Positions 37,046 through 49,519 are shown, counted from the stretch's first letter. The stretch is DNA of 64,000 nucleotides from Gammaproteobacteria bacterium (GCA_011523795.1 WTFY01000009.1:1-64000); one strand, 5' to 3'. Program-made: numbers and translations. The notes: a model not told the origin generated them from the letters alone.

Positions 37046-38920
37046 TCACTCAAACTCCTCTACACGGTGGCCACGCATCACCCGGCGTACGCTTTGATTC
37101 ATGCGTCGGGCCACGAATGTCTCACTGGCCCGTTCCAGGCTGCCTATGGCCTGCTTGATGCGTTCCGGATCATCCGCTTCACTGACAGCTTCGAGCTCGG
37201 ATTGGGCACGCATGATACTCTCCCGCTCATCACCACTCAGCAATGCCTGGCCATCTTTCTCCAGTGCCGCGCGCAATGCCTCAAGCACCCGCCTCGCCTC
37301 GACCTGCCTTTCTGCCAGGTTCTTTGCATGCATGTCCTGTTCTGCGTGTTCGAAAGAATCCCGGAGCATCGTTTCAATTTCCGTGTCCGTGAGCCCATAC
37401 GACGGCTTGACCTCGACGCTGGCCGATACGCCGCTGGTTTTCTCCTGCGCACGTACGCTCAGCAACCCGTCTGCATCCACCTGGAAGGTAACCTTGATGT
37501 GTGCCGCACCGGCCACCATGGGAGGAATTCCCGTCAGGTCAAACGTGGCCAGTGAACGACAATCCTCCACTTTCTCACGTTCACCCTGCAGCACATGAAT
37601 GCGCATTGCAGTCTGGCCGTCCTTGAACGTTGTAAACTCCTGTGCACGAGAGACAGGAATGGGGGTATTCCTTTCAATGATCCTCGAAACCAGGTTGCCC
37701 ATCGTCTCGACCCCCAGGGACAAGGGCAGCACATCGAGCAGCAGCACGCTCTCACCTGAAACGTTACCCGCCAGGACATCGGCCTGTTGAGCCGCCCCGA
37801 TGGCCACTACCTTGTCCGGGTCGATTCCCGACAAGGGAGGTCTGCCAAAAAATTCCTGTACTTCCCTGCGAACATGCGGAATCCGGGTCGAGCCGCCAAC
37901 AAGGATAATGTGCTCAACCTTCGAGGGTTCAACCTCCGCCTCTCGCAGGGTTTTCCGGCACCATGCAATGGTCTTCCTGACATAGGGTCCGATCAGGTGT
38001 TCAAAGCCTTCACGTGTCAGCCTGATTTCCTCCCGGATTTCGGTGCCGTGCTCCAGACGGATCACCGTTTCACTTTCCAGTGACAAGACCTCCTTGGCCT
38101 TGCGTGCCTCAGCCAGGATCTTTCGAAGGAGTTGCGGGTCATCCTGTACATCCAGGCCTGTCTGATCGAGCACCCATGCAGCAACCTGGCGATCGAAATC
38201 GTCACCGCCAAGTGCCGTGTCACCTCCCGTTGCCAATACCTCAAACACACCCCGGGTCAGCGCGAGGACAGAAACATCAAACGTTCCACCCCCCAGGTCA
38301 TATACCACCGTCACGCCCTGGGCCTGGTGGTCCAGCCCGTATGCCACGGCTGCAGCAGTCGGCTCGTTGAGCAGCCTGAATACGTTCAGGCCAGCCAGCC
38401 TGGCAGCGTCCTTCGTTGCCTGGCGTTGTGCATCATCGAAATACGCAGGTACGGTAATGACCGCACCGGCAAGTTCTCCGCCCAGACAGTCTTCGGCGCG
38501 TGCCCGCAGTGTTTTCAGAATCTCTGCCGAAACTTCCATGGAGGTGACAGGCCCGGCTGCAGTCAGGATTTGCGGCACCCCGCTATCCTGGTCCGCAAAC
38601 CGGTATGGAAGATGGCCCTCCAGGGTGGCAAGATCGCTTGCCGAACGACCCATCATGCGTTTGACAGAAGCCAGCGTGTTCAGCGGATCTTGTGTGGCAT
38701 ACCCCAGTGCCTTGGCCCCCACCATGACTTCTCCATGGTCGGTATAGCGTACGACAGAAGGAAGTATGTCCATGCCCTCTGCATCATCAAGGGTGTCTGC
38801 AACGCCGCTGCGTACACTTGCCACCAGTGAATTCGTCGTTCCAAGGTCGATGCCTGCCGCCAGGCGATGTTCATGGGGAGAAGTGGACTGGCCCGGCTCT
38901 GAAATCTGTAAAAGTGCCAT
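37046..38920 (-). CDS. hscA: Fe-S assembly chaperone HscA (Hsp70 family)
   Basis: Specialised Hsp70 that binds the LPPVK motif of IscU and promotes cluster transfer with HscB. Length 624 (E. coli 616). The nucleotide-binding domain begins with [14 protein letters not shown] and contains [14 protein letters not shown] and [13 protein letters not shown]. The substrate domain starts near 395 with [16 protein letters not shown]. There is no DnaK-type C-terminal EEVD tail, which separates it from DnaK. ATG at 38918-38920, 6 bp after hscB. Confidence 0.97.
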   Translation of the reverse strand: MALLQISEPGQSTSPHEHRLAAGIDLGTTNSLVASVRSGVADTLDDAEGMDILPSVVRYTDHGEVMVGAKALGYATQDPLNTLASVKRMMGRSASDLATLEGHLPYRFADQDSGVPQILTAAGPVTSMEVSAEILKTLRARAEDCLGGELAGAVITVPAYFDDAQRQATKDAARLAGLNVFRLLNEPTAAAVAYGLDHQAQGVTVVYDLGGGTFDVSVLALTRGVFEVLATGGDTALGGDDFDRQVAAWVLDQTGLDVQDDPQLLRKILAEARKAKEVLSLESETVIRLEHGTEIREEIRLTREGFEHLIGPYVRKTIAWCRKTLREAEVEPSKVEHIILVGGSTRIPHVRREVQEFFGRPPLSGIDPDKVVAIGAAQQADVLAGNVSGESVLLLDVLPLSLGVETMGNLVSRIIERNTPIPVSRAQEFTTFKDGQTAMRIHVLQGEREKVEDCRSLATFDLTGIPPMVAGAAHIKVTFQVDADGLLSVRAQEKTSGVSASVEVKPSYGLTDTEIETMLRDSFEHAEQDMHAKNLAERQVEARRVLEALRAALEKDGQALLSGDERESIMRAQSELEAVSEADDPERIKQAIGSLERASETFVARRMNQSVRRVMRGHRVEEFE

Positions 38921-38926
38921 GTTTCA

Positions 38927-39469
38927 CTACAAAAGCTGATCTTCGAGTTTCTCTTGCTTTTCCTTGAGTTGACCGGTTAGGCGTTCGTAGAACTGCAGCT
39001 TCAATGCCAGATCCTTCGCGGCTTCCATGTTCCCTTGAACAAACTCTTCAGAGAACCTGGAAATCAGACCCTGCTGCTGCTGCCTGAACTCAACGGCCAG
39101 CTCATCAAGGGTCGCTGCTGGGTCCCCGGCCTCATCGACGGCTGCCACCTGCTCGTGCAGTTCCATCTGCTGCATCAGGAACCCGGTATCCCTGGAAGTC
39201 TCCGTATCGGGATCAAAATCCACATCCTGCAGCTTCAGGAGATACAGTGCGCGCTTCAAGTCACTTTTCAGGACGCTGTACGCTTCATTCACAAATGCCG
39301 TCTGCTGCAAGGCAATCCGCTGTTCCTGTCCGCTTTTCCCTGAATAGCGGTCCGGGTGCAGGATACTCTGGAATGCCCTGTACCTCGTTACCAGTTCTTT
39401 TTGATCCATTGCAAAGCTTTCGGGAAACCCGAACAACTCGAAATAGTTTCGAGTGAGATCAATGTCCAT
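38927..39469 (-). CDS. hscB: Fe-S assembly co-chaperone HscB
   Basis: J-domain protein that brings IscU to HscA and stimulates its ATPase. The J domain (about 1-75) has the HPD motif at 38-40 in ILHPDRYSGK, and NYFELFGFPESF is typical. The C-terminal three-helix domain binds IscU. The open frame extends to 39550, but the ATG at 39469 (MDIDLTRNYF) fits the family and gives 180 residues (E. coli 171). Confidence 0.95.
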   Translation of the reverse strand: MDIDLTRNYFELFGFPESFAMDQKELVTRYRAFQSILHPDRYSGKSGQEQRIALQQTAFVNEAYSVLKSDLKRALYLLKLQDVDFDPDTETSRDTGFLMQQMELHEQVAAVDEAGDPAATLDELAVEFRQQQQGLISRFSEEFVQGNMEAAKDLALKLQFYERLTGQLKEKQEKLEDQLL

Positions 39470-39519
39470 GACTGATCGAAGCGGTAGATGAAATAACTGG
39501 GGAAAGAACAGGACCCGGG

Positions 39520-39843
39520 TCAGACGTTGAAGCTCTCCCCGCACCCGCAACGGTCTTTTTCATTCGGGTTCCTGAACTGGAAGCCTTCAGACAATCCCTC
39601 GCGTGCGAAATCCAGCTCGGTCCCTTCAAGGTACACCATGCTTTTTGGATTGATAACTACCCTGACACCCTTGTCTTCGAACACATGGTCTCCTTCGTCT
39701 ATCTGATCGGCATATTCGATGGTATACGCCATCCCGGAGCAACCTGTAGCTTTCACGCCCAGGCGTACCCCGATCCCCTTGCCACGCCGTTCAAGGTAGG
39801 TCTTTACGTGCTTGGCAGCACTGTCTGTCAGGGAAATAGGCAC
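39520..39843 (-). CDS. iscA: A-type iron-sulfur carrier IscA
   Basis: Carrier protein that receives clusters from IscU and hands them to targets. Length 107. The three conserved cysteines, C35 in GCSG and C99 and C101 in CGCGES, sit at the same positions as in E. coli IscA. The start codon is GTG (39841-39843), fitting the family N-terminus. The gap to iscU is 14 bp. Confidence 0.96.
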   Translation of the reverse strand: MPISLTDSAAKHVKTYLERRGKGIGVRLGVKATGCSGMAYTIEYADQIDEGDHVFEDKGVRVVINPKSMVYLEGTELDFAREGLSEGFQFRNPNEKDRCGCGESFNV

Positions 39844-39857
39844 GTGTTTTAACTGCC

Positions 39858-40262
39858 TTACACAACTTTCTCTCGAACGATGCCTGCAGACTTGGACTTG
39901 AAATCATCGATGGCTGCCCGGATTGCATCTTCTGCAAGCACTGAACAGTGGATCTTCACAGGGGGCAAGGCCAGCTCTTCTGCAATGTCCGTGTTCTTGA
40001 TTTCAGAAGCCTCGTCGAGGGTTTTGCCCTTGACCCACTCGGTCAGCAGGCTGGATGAAGCTATGGCAGAGCCACAACCGTAAGTCTTGAACTTAGCATC
40101 CTCGATTACACCGTCATCGCTGATCTTGATTTGCAGCTTCATCACATCGCCGCATGCCGGTGCGCCTACCATGCCTGTACCGACGCTTTGGTCGTCCTTG
40201 TCAAACGACCCCACGTTGCGCGGGTTTTCATAGTGGTCCAACACTTTGTCACTGTATGCCAT
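39858..40262 (-). CDS. iscU: Fe-S cluster scaffold IscU
   Basis: Scaffold on which the cluster is built from sulfur supplied by IscS. Length 134. Cysteines C37, C63 and C106 and D39 are the cluster-binding residues. LPPVK at 99-103 is the HscA recognition motif. ATG at 40260-40262, 67 bp after iscS. The sequence is intact and strongly conserved. Confidence 0.98.
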   Translation of the reverse strand: MAYSDKVLDHYENPRNVGSFDKDDQSVGTGMVGAPACGDVMKLQIKISDDGVIEDAKFKTYGCGSAIASSSLLTEWVKGKTLDEASEIKNTDIAEELALPPVKIHCSVLAEDAIRAAIDDFKSKSAGIVREKVV

Positions 40263-40329
40263 GTTAACGTCTCCTGGTGTCTATCCGTGTGGATTAATAC
40301 TCTACAATTTCTGCAAGCCGCCAGATCCC

Positions 40330-41553
40330 TCAATGGGCGGCCCACTCGACGGTCTTGAGGTCGATGCCTTCCTTGTGCATTTCCCACAAGGGAGAAAGGT
40401 CGCGCAACTTGACCACTGAGTCCTTGATCAGTTGAATCGCGTAGTCGATTTCCTCCGCAGTAGTAAACCGGCCGATTGTAAACCGAATCGAGCTGTGTGC
40501 AAGTTCATCATCACGACCCAGGGCACGCAGCACGTAGCTTGGTTCAAGCGATGCGCTGGTGCATGCCGAACCCGATGACACCGCGATATCCTTGAGGGCC
40601 ATGATCAGGCTTTCGCCTTCAATGAAGTTGAAACTGACATTGAGATTGCCCGGGATCCGCTGCTCGAGGTCTCCGTTGATGTAGATTTCATCAATCTCCC
40701 TCAGGCCATTCAGCAATCTGTTTCGCAGCATGAAAATACGCTCGTTATCCGCAGCCATCTCTTCCCTGGCGATCCGGAATGCCTCACCCATCCCCACGAT
40801 CTGGTGTGTCGGCAGGGTGCCGGAGCGCATGCCCCGCTCATGGCCGCCACCGTGCATCTGGGCCTCAATCCTGACACGCGGCTTTCTGCGCACATACAGG
40901 GCCCCGATACCCTTGGGACCGTACGCCTTGTGAGCCGACAGGCTCATGAGGTCAACCTTCATGGCTTCCACGTCGATCGCCACCTTGCCCGGACTTTGTG
41001 CGGCATCCACATGGAATGTGATCTTGTGCTCCCGGGCAATTTCGCCAATTGCCTCGATATCCTGTATGACACCGATCTCATTGTTCACATGCATGATCGA
41101 AAACAGGATCGTGTCGTCCCGGATTGCAGCCCTCAGATCATCGAGATCCAGCAGGCCGGTATCGCGCGGTGCAAGGTAGGTCACCTCGAAGCCCTCGCGC
41201 TCCAGCTGCCTGCAGGTATCCAGCACAGCCTTGTGCTCGGTCTTGCAGGTGATGATGTGCTTGCCTTTTTTCTGGTAAAAGTGTGCAGCACCTTTTATAG
41301 CCAGATTGTCCGATTCAGTAGCTCCACTGGTCCAGACAATCTCCTTCGGGTCTGCGTTGATGAGTGCGGCCACATTTGCCCTGGCAGTCTCCACTGCCTT
41401 TTCCGCATCCCAGCCAAAGCTGTGACTGCGCGAAGCCGGGTTTCCGTAATTTCCAGCCAGTGTCAAACATTCCATCATTGATTCTGCAACGCGTGCATCA
41501 ACGGGTGTCGTCGCACTGTAATCGAGATATATGGGTAATTTAATGCCTGTCAT
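40330..41553 (-). CDS. iscS: Cysteine desulfurase IscS
   Basis: Pyridoxal-phosphate enzyme that takes sulfur from cysteine for iron-sulfur clusters and tRNA thiolation. [11 protein letters not shown] marks the N-terminus. The cofactor lysine is in [12 protein letters not shown] and the persulfide cysteine is in [20 protein letters not shown]. The open frame runs to 41652, but the ATG at 41553 gives the family start [16 protein letters not shown] and 407 residues (E. coli 404). The gap to iscR is 34 bp. Confidence 0.98.
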   Translation of the reverse strand: MTGIKLPIYLDYSATTPVDARVAESMMECLTLAGNYGNPASRSHSFGWDAEKAVETARANVAALINADPKEIVWTSGATESDNLAIKGAAHFYQKKGKHIITCKTEHKAVLDTCRQLEREGFEVTYLAPRDTGLLDLDDLRAAIRDDTILFSIMHVNNEIGVIQDIEAIGEIAREHKITFHVDAAQSPGKVAIDVEAMKVDLMSLSAHKAYGPKGIGALYVRRKPRVRIEAQMHGGGHERGMRSGTLPTHQIVGMGEAFRIAREEMAADNERIFMLRNRLLNGLREIDEIYINGDLEQRIPGNLNVSFNFIEGESLIMALKDIAVSSGSACTSASLEPSYVLRALGRDDELAHSSIRFTIGRFTTAEEIDYAIQLIKDSVVKLRDLSPLWEMHKEGIDLKTVEWAAH

Positions 41554-41587
41554 GGTGTGGTTCCTGCAAATGTATTCATCACGTTTC

Positions 41588-42046
41588 CTATACAATCTCC
41601 ATCCTGGCGATCCGGTTGTCCTGCCGGTTGGATACCTCCAGCACATGCACATCGCTGACTGCCTGCGCCAGACTGATCCCTGAAAGGTAACTTCGAATCT
41701 GGTTGCTCAGGTTTTCCCACAGGTCATGCGTCAGACAACGCTGGTGACCCTGGCAGTCTCCGCTGCCCCCGCACCGGGTGGTGTCCAGACTTTCGTCCAC
41801 GGCATCAATGACATCAGCGATGGCGATCTTGGCCGAATCCACCGCCAGCGAATAGCCGCCCCCGGGACCGCGTGTACTTTTTACCAGCCCCTGATCACGC
41901 AACGATGCAAACAGCTGCTCCAGATAGGACAGGGATATGCCCTGTCTCCGTGCAATTTCGGCCAGCGATACCGGCCCCTTGTCGTGATGCAGCGCAATAT
42001 CGAACATCGCTGTCACCGCATAACGACCCCGGGTACTGAGTTTCAC
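41588..42046 (-). CDS. iscR: Iron-sulfur cluster regulator IscR
   Basis: Rrf2-family transcription factor that binds a [2Fe-2S] cluster and represses the isc operon when the cluster is present. Length 152. The winged helix-turn-helix is N-terminal ([37 protein letters not shown]). Cluster ligands C92, C98, C104 and H107 match E. coli IscR. The start codon is GTG at 42046. An IscR-type box lies 57 bp upstream, so autoregulation is likely. Confidence 0.97.
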   Translation of the reverse strand: MKLSTRGRYAVTAMFDIALHHDKGPVSLAEIARRQGISLSYLEQLFASLRDQGLVKSTRGPGGGYSLAVDSAKIAIADVIDAVDESLDTTRCGGSGDCQGHQRCLTHDLWENLSNQIRSYLSGISLAQAVSDVHVLEVSNRQDNRIARMEIV

Positions 42047-42092
42047 GATACCATGCCCTCTCTGTTCAAGCGTTCCGACTCTTGCCTGCTCA

Positions 42093-42101
42093 AGTATAGC
42101 A
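42093..42101 (-). promoter_or_regulatory. Extended -10 promoter element of the isc operon
   Basis: Minus strand reads TGCTATACT: TATACT at 42093-42098 with TGC in front gives an extended -10. The -35 region falls within the IscR box, so bound IscR would block polymerase. Confidence 0.5.
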
Positions 42102-42102
42102 A

Positions 42103-42127
42103 ATAACCTAGTAATCTAGTCAGGTAT
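42103..42127. promoter_or_regulatory. Type 1 IscR binding site
   Basis: The 25 bp match the E. coli type 1 IscR consensus (ATASYYGACTR, www, YAGTCRRSTAT) at 21 positions: left half ATAACCTAGTA, right half TAGTCAGGTAT. It sits just upstream of the iscR -10 element, as expected for feedback repression by cluster-loaded IscR. Confidence 0.8.
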
Positions 42128-42208
42128 ACTAAGGGATAGGTTCACTCTATCCCCTTTGGCAGGAGAACCCTGCATCCTCCGGGAAGTCATCAGGCGCATC
42201 CTGCCTGT

Positions 42209-42931
42209 TCAGCGTGATGCCGCTTTGCGGGTTGCGCTCAGGATTCCGCGCAGGATGTTGACTTCTACCTGGGTCAGTCGTGCACGGTGGTACAGGCGTC
42301 TGAGTCGCCGCATGAGTTGTCTGGGCTGCTTTGGATCAAGAAACTCGATTTCCAGCAGCGCGGCCTGGAGATGTTCGAAAAGCAGTTCCAGTTCACCTGA
42401 GGCCGCCAGGACATCCCCGGAGCCCGTACTTCCGGGGAACGAGCCCCTTTGCGGTGCTGCCATGAAGATTTCATAGCAGATCACCTGTACGGCCGCTGCC
42501 AGATTCAATGAACTTACCGAAGGGATAGTGGTTGCAGAATGACACAGGTCCATTTCCTCATTGGACAGGCCGCTGCTCTCACGCCCGAATACAATCGCCA
42601 CCGGACCACGCTCCAGTTCATGCCAGACTTGCCTGCCGAGTTCGCGAGGCGCAATCTGAAGGCAGGGCAGACCACGTGTACGGGCACTGGTGCCCGCAAC
42701 GAAGGTACACTGTCTGACGGCATCACCCAATGATGTGCATACCAGGGCATGGTCCAGCACATCGGCGGCATCTGCGGCACGCACCGTCGCCTGGCGGTCC
42801 GGGAACTGTTTCGGGTTGACCAGTACCAGGTTTTCAATCCCCATGGTCTTGGCTGCCCTTGCCACTGCTCCAATGTTGCCGGGATGGGACGGCTCCACGA
42901 GCACGATGCTGATTTCACCCACGAGATTCAC
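42209..42931 (-). CDS. trmJ: tRNA (Cm32/Um32) 2'-O-methyltransferase TrmJ
   Basis: SPOUT-family enzyme that methylates the ribose at position 32 of several tRNAs using S-adenosylmethionine. Motifs are EPSHPGNIGAVARAAKTMG, the knot regions VFGRESSGLSNEEMDLC and SLNLAAAVQVICYEI. The open frame extends to 43024 and overlaps suhB; the GTG at 42931 has GGGAGG seven bases upstream and gives the N-terminus MNLVGEISIVLVEPS, so it is chosen (240 residues; E. coli 246). It lies upstream of the isc operon on the same strand, as in enterics, and diverges from suhB. Confidence 0.95.
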   Translation of the reverse strand: MNLVGEISIVLVEPSHPGNIGAVARAAKTMGIENLVLVNPKQFPDRQATVRAADAADVLDHALVCTSLGDAVRQCTFVAGTSARTRGLPCLQIAPRELGRQVWHELERGPVAIVFGRESSGLSNEEMDLCHSATTIPSVSSLNLAAAVQVICYEIFMAAPQRGSFPGSTGSGDVLAASGELELLFEHLQAALLEIEFLDPKQPRQLMRRLRRLYHRARLTQVEVNILRGILSATRKAASR

Positions 42932-43018
42932 AGGATATCCTCCCTTCGAAACTTGTTCCAAAAATCCTAACACTTTTTGATATGCTTTCCCGGCACGGAC
43001 CTGTTCAGCCTCAACCTC

Positions 43019-43819
43019 ATGCAACCCACCTTACATACTGCAGTCAACGCCGCCCGCAAGGCAGGCAACATTGTATCCAGGAACCTGGCCAGGGTGGATT
43101 CCCTGTCCAGGCATGCAAAGCAGCGGAACGACTTCGTCACCGAGATCGACCTTCAGGCCGAACGCGAGATCATAGGAATGATCCGCCGCGTGTATCCGGA
43201 TCATCGAATCCTTGCCGAAGAAAGCGGGAGCGACACGGTCAGGGATGAGGCCAGTGAATACCAGTGGATTATCGACCCGCTCGACGGGACAACGAATTAC
43301 CTGCATGGTTTTCCGCATTATTCCGTTTCGATCGCCCTGCGCTACCGAAATACCCTGGAGACAGGCGTCATATACGATCCGTTCAGGGGCGAACTATTCT
43401 GTGCCAGCCGGGGCCACGGCGCAACCCTGAATGACAGGAAAATCCGGGTGGCCAGATTGCCGACTCTGGAAGGATCACTGCTTGGCACCGGGTTTCCGTT
43501 TCGGGAAAACCAGGATACCGGTACCTACCTGGCAACCCTGGAAGCGTTCATGCTGCGCACCTCGGGCATACGGCGTGCCGGGTCCGCAGCACTTGACCTG
43601 GCATATGTTGCGGCAGGACGCCTAGACGGGTTCTGGGAATTCGGCCTGAACATATGGGATATCGCAGCCGGCTGCCTGATCATCCAGGAGGCAGGCGGCC
43701 TGGTCGGGGATACTGCTGGTGGCCATACCCACCTGGATTCGGGAGACATCGTGGCAGCCAATGCAAAGCTGTTCAGGCAGATGCTGAATACGATTCACCA
43801 GGCTGTAAAAGACCGCTGA
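43019..43819 (+). CDS. suhB: Inositol monophosphatase family protein SuhB
   Basis: Magnesium-dependent phosphatase that also acts in ribosomal RNA antitermination complexes in E. coli. Length 266 from the ATG at 43019 (E. coli 267); an upstream in-frame start at 42977 lacks family support. Metal ligands are E67 in LAEESG and D86 and D89 in IDPLDGTTN. The C-terminal motif WDIAAGCLIIQEAGG is diagnostic. Its stop directly abuts the secF stop on the other strand (TGATCA), so the two transcripts must overlap. Confidence 0.95.
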   Translation: MQPTLHTAVNAARKAGNIVSRNLARVDSLSRHAKQRNDFVTEIDLQAEREIIGMIRRVYPDHRILAEESGSDTVRDEASEYQWIIDPLDGTTNYLHGFPHYSVSIALRYRNTLETGVIYDPFRGELFCASRGHGATLNDRKIRVARLPTLEGSLLGTGFPFRENQDTGTYLATLEAFMLRTSGIRRAGSAALDLAYVAAGRLDGFWEFGLNIWDIAAGCLIIQEAGGLVGDTAGGHTHLDSGDIVAANAKLFRQMLNTIHQAVKDR

Positions 43820-44758
43820 TCATACCTGGCTGCCATCGTCGCTGCCGGCCTCCTTGGCAACAGGCATCAGATGTTCCTTGCTGACCTTGAGTGCCAGCAG
43901 TGAAGTACTCGCGACATAAATGGACGAATACGTTCCGACAATCACCCCGACGATCAATGCTATGGAAAATGCGTGGATCACTTCTCCGCCGAACAGGAAT
44001 AACGCGACCAGCACCAGCAGTGTGGTAATAGAAGTGATCAAGGTTCTCGAGATGGTCTGGTTTATCGATTCATTGATCACTTGCACAGGAATATCCTTTC
44101 GGGTGCGCCTGAAATTCTCGCGTATCCTGTCAAACACCACGATTGTGTCGTTAAGCGAGTAGCCGATCACCGCCAACAGTGCAGCCAGCACGGTCAGGTC
44201 GAATTCGACCTGGGTGAGCGAGAAAAAACCCACTACCAATATGACGTCGTGTACCAGGGCGGCGACGGAACCAAGGGAGAAACGCCATTCAAACCGCAAC
44301 GCAACATAAATCAGGATGCCGACCAGGGCATACAGCATGGCCAGGCCACCCTTGTCCCGCAACTCGCCCCCGACCTGTGGACCTACAAACTCCACACGTT
44401 TCACCTCGGGAGAGCCCGTAGGGTCCAGCGCACGAATGATCCGGCTGCTGAGCATGGACTTGTCTCGATCGGTATCCAGGACAGGAAGACGGATCAGCAC
44501 GTCGCGTGTCGTGCCGAAGTGCTGCACGATCGCGTCATCAAGCCCGCTTGCTGCCAGCGCCTGGCGGACCTTTTCCAGTTCCTTCGATTCAGAATAACCG
44601 ACCTCGACCAGTGTGCCGCCAGTGAAGTCAATCCCCAGGTTCAGTCCGCGTGCAACCACTGAAATGAGCGAGACCACAATGAGTATGAACGAGATGATCA
44701 GGGCCAGCTTTCGCTTTCCCATGAAATCGATGCGCAGCTTGTCTTTCAGAATTTGCAT
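43820..44758 (-). CDS. secF: Protein translocase subunit SecF
   Basis: Membrane subunit that with SecD and YajC uses the proton gradient to aid protein export through SecYEG. Length 312. The first membrane segment is KLALIISFILIVVSLISVVARG, followed by GIDFTGGTLVEVGY, a periplasmic domain and five further segments (about 140-290). EFDLTVLAALLAVIGYSLNDTIVVFDRIRENFR is the family signature. ATG at 44758, 3 bp after secD. Confidence 0.97.
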   Translation of the reverse strand: MQILKDKLRIDFMGKRKLALIISFILIVVSLISVVARGLNLGIDFTGGTLVEVGYSESKELEKVRQALAASGLDDAIVQHFGTTRDVLIRLPVLDTDRDKSMLSSRIIRALDPTGSPEVKRVEFVGPQVGGELRDKGGLAMLYALVGILIYVALRFEWRFSLGSVAALVHDVILVVGFFSLTQVEFDLTVLAALLAVIGYSLNDTIVVFDRIRENFRRTRKDIPVQVINESINQTISRTLITSITTLLVLVALFLFGGEVIHAFSIALIVGVIVGTYSSIYVASTSLLALKVSKEHLMPVAKEAGSDDGSQV

Positions 44759-44761
44759 GGC

Positions 44762-46636
44762 TTACACCGCGAGTTTTGGAGACTTCCTGCTTCCGTAATA
44801 CAGATTGACCAGTGCCCTGGTCCCCATGATGGCGGTGAACATGGAACATACGATCCCTATGGACAGGGTCACGGCAAACCCCTTGATCGGGCCCGTGCCA
44901 AAAATGAACAGGACCACCGCAGCGATCAGGGTGGTCACATTGGCATCGGCGATCGTGGAAAGTGCCTTGCTGTACCCGGCCTGGATGCTGGCCTGGGGAG
45001 AATTTCCGTTGCGCAGTTCCTCCCTGACACGTTCGAAGATCAGAACGTTGGCATCCACGGCCATTCCCACCGTAAGGACGATTCCCGCTATGCCGGGGAG
45101 GGTCAGGGTGGCTCCCGGGATGAGCGACATGATACCGATAATCAGGACCAGATTTGCGGCCAGGGCCAGGTCTGCAGCGATGCCGAACATGCGATAATAC
45201 ACGACCATGAATACCATCACGAGCAGGAACCCGATGATGATCGACTTCCTGCCCAGGTCGATATTCTGCTGGCCAAGACTGGGGCCCACCGTGCGTTCCT
45301 CTACAATCTCCACCGGTGCTGCCAGCGCACCGGCACGCAGCAGCAGTGCGAGCTTGAGTGCCTCGTGGGTGGAATCCAGGCCCTCAATCTGGAACCGCTT
45401 GCCCAGCTGTTCCTGTATGCGTGCGACGCTGACGACTTCTTCGCTCTTGACAGTTTTCCGAATCTGCTTGCCGTCCCTGTTGATCAGCACCGTCTTGTTG
45501 TCAATGAACACGACTGCCATCAGCTTCTTGATGTTTTCTGCAGTCACCTTGCTGAAACGGGACGCACCCTTGCCATCCAGGGTAATAATCACGGCAGGCA
45601 GTCCGTTTTCATCAAAACCGGAATTGGCATTGATGATCGAGTCACCCGTCAGCATCACTTCCCGCTTCAGCAGGATCGGGTTTTTGTTGTCACGTTCGTA
45701 ATAAAGAATCGAACCGGGCGGGATGCGTCCCGTCTCGTCCGCTTCAAAGGGATCGGACTGCTCATTCACCATGCGGAATTCCACCGTTGCCGTAGCCCCC
45801 AGGATTTCCTTGGCCTGGGCCGTATCCTGTACACCGGGAAGCTGCACCACAATCCGTTCGGCTCCCTGCTGCTGAATCACCGGCTCGGCAACACCGAGTT
45901 CATTCACCCGGTTGCGGAGTGTCTGTATATTCTGCTGGATGGCCAGGCTCTGGATTTCCCGCAATGTCTCCTCGTTGATTTTTGCAACAAGATAAAACCC
46001 GTCCCGGCTTTCCTCCTCGGAAAAATCCAGTTCATTTCCGTATTCCTCCCTGAGCACATCGAGTCCGGCATCCCTGCTTGCGGCATCCCTGAACCTGACT
46101 CTGGCCTCGTTTCCGGCATGCGTCGCTGCAAATCTCCGGATCTTGGCTTCCCTCAGGTTCACACGGAACGAGGCTGCGTAATTATTGATCGCTTTCGCAC
46201 CGGCCGCCTTCATGTCCACCTGCAGCAGAAAATGCACGCCTCCCCGCAGGTCCAGGCCAAGGTTCATGGGCGTGGCACCAATGACCCTCAACCAGCCTGG
46301 AACCGATGTCGCCAGATTCAGTGCCACGATATGACGCCCGTCCAGCGCCTCCTTGCTGACCTCAAACGCCTGAAGCTGCTGTTCCGTATTTGCAAATCGC
46401 AGCAGTATCCTGTTGTTTTCCTGATCTTCACCCTGAACCCTGATACCCTGCTTCTGCAAGGCCCTCTGCAGGGTCGGCAACGTTGAGGCATCGAGCGTCC
46501 CGGATGAGTGCGACACCTGGATGGCGGGAATGTCGGGATACAGGTTGGGCAGGGTATACAGCCCTATTACCGCAATCACCGCGAGGATGAGCAGGTACTT
46601 CCACAGCGGGTACCGGTTCAGGGGAGCTACAGCCAT
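44762..46636 (-). CDS. secD: Protein translocase subunit SecD
   Basis: Larger partner of SecF in the SecDF-YajC complex. Length 624. One N-terminal membrane segment (about 13-29), a large periplasmic region with GLDLRGGVHFLLQVD, then five C-terminal membrane segments. The C-terminal signature is GMAVDANVLIFERVREELRNG. ATG at 46636. yajC lies 57 bp upstream and secF 3 bp downstream, so the order yajC-secD-secF is kept. Confidence 0.97.
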   Translation of the reverse strand: MAVAPLNRYPLWKYLLILAVIAVIGLYTLPNLYPDIPAIQVSHSSGTLDASTLPTLQRALQKQGIRVQGEDQENNRILLRFANTEQQLQAFEVSKEALDGRHIVALNLATSVPGWLRVIGATPMNLGLDLRGGVHFLLQVDMKAAGAKAINNYAASFRVNLREAKIRRFAATHAGNEARVRFRDAASRDAGLDVLREEYGNELDFSEEESRDGFYLVAKINEETLREIQSLAIQQNIQTLRNRVNELGVAEPVIQQQGAERIVVQLPGVQDTAQAKEILGATATVEFRMVNEQSDPFEADETGRIPPGSILYYERDNKNPILLKREVMLTGDSIINANSGFDENGLPAVIITLDGKGASRFSKVTAENIKKLMAVVFIDNKTVLINRDGKQIRKTVKSEEVVSVARIQEQLGKRFQIEGLDSTHEALKLALLLRAGALAAPVEIVEERTVGPSLGQQNIDLGRKSIIIGFLLVMVFMVVYYRMFGIAADLALAANLVLIIGIMSLIPGATLTLPGIAGIVLTVGMAVDANVLIFERVREELRNGNSPQASIQAGYSKALSTIADANVTTLIAAVVLFIFGTGPIKGFAVTLSIGIVCSMFTAIMGTRALVNLYYGSRKSPKLAV

Positions 46637-46693
46637 GCATCTAGCCCTTGGTGAAGCTTCCGAGCGAGTATGCGGGGACCTGGCAAGGCGCCA

Positions 46694-47020
46694 TCACTCA
46701 TTCCTCAGGGTGCCTTTCGGCAGCACCGAGGAAATCGAGCTTTTCTGAAGCTTGATGGCAACCCCCTCTGAAATCTCCAGCGTTACGGAGTTGTCCCCGA
46801 TATTCTGGATTTTGCCCATCATTCCACCCGTGGTGACAATCTCGTCACCCTTCGAAAGTGAACTGATCAGCTTTTGATGATTCTTGCTGCGCTTTTGCTG
46901 GGGACGGATGATCATGAAGTACATGATCGCGAAAAAGATCCCGATCATGATGAAGATTTCAATCCCGCCTCCCAGAGGCCCTGCACCATTTTCAGCCATT
47001 GCGTCAGAAATCAAAAACAT
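46694..47020 (-). CDS. yajC: Sec translocase accessory subunit YajC
   Basis: Small inner-membrane protein of 108 residues associated with SecDF. One membrane segment (about 22-40, IEIFIMIGIFFAIMYFMIIRP) is followed by PQQKRSKNHQKLISSLSKGDEIVTTGGMMGKI, the diagnostic cytoplasmic stretch. ATG at 47018-47020; gap to tgt 45 bp. Confidence 0.97.
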   Translation of the reverse strand: MFLISDAMAENGAGPLGGGIEIFIMIGIFFAIMYFMIIRPQQKRSKNHQKLISSLSKGDEIVTTGGMMGKIQNIGDNSVTLEISEGVAIKLQKSSISSVLPKGTLRNE

Positions 47021-47065
47021 TTTACCCTTCTTTCAGTACGGTACCCGGAAAATTGAAGCGTCGTA

Positions 47066-49227
<2,162 letters not shown>

Positions 49228-49276
49228 AACGTATGATATATTTTTGATATTAACGGCACATCAGCAACCTGACTCG

Positions 49277-49304
49277 TTGCTTACTCGCTAATGTACCCTA
49301 AACT
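49277..49304 (+). promoter_or_regulatory. Possible promoter of tRNA-Leu(CAA)
   Basis: TTGCTT (49277-49282) and TAAACT (49299-49304) are 16 bp apart, 12 bp before the tRNA. Both are imperfect matches to the sigma-70 boxes. Confidence 0.3.
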
Positions 49305-49316
49305 CCCTGAGAAAGC

Positions 49317-49403
49317 GCCGGGATGGCGGAATTGGTAGACGCGCCGGACTCAAAATCCGGTTCTGGCAACAGAGTGAGAGTTCGAGTCTCTCTCCCGGCA
49401 CCA
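49317..49403 (+). tRNA. tRNA-Leu(CAA)
   Basis: Class II tRNA with a long variable arm. Acceptor GCCGGGA/TCCCGGC, anticodon loop CTCAAAA (anticodon CAA), encoded CCA at 49401-49403. It diverges from queA. Confidence 0.95.
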
Positions 49404-49519
49404 ATAATTCAGCTGTGGTCTACTGTAGTTCAGGCTGGATATCTTCGCATCACAGGGAGGCAGGGTAACATGCTATGTGAAACTAGAAATGGTTCACGTC
49501 ATAATGAGTTCAGGCCGCT

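Noticed and set aside
44753-46486. Open frame of 577 codons on the plus strand
   Set aside because: It lies antisense to secD, whose product is complete and conserved. The translation is rich in H, Q and R without domains, as expected for a shadow frame.
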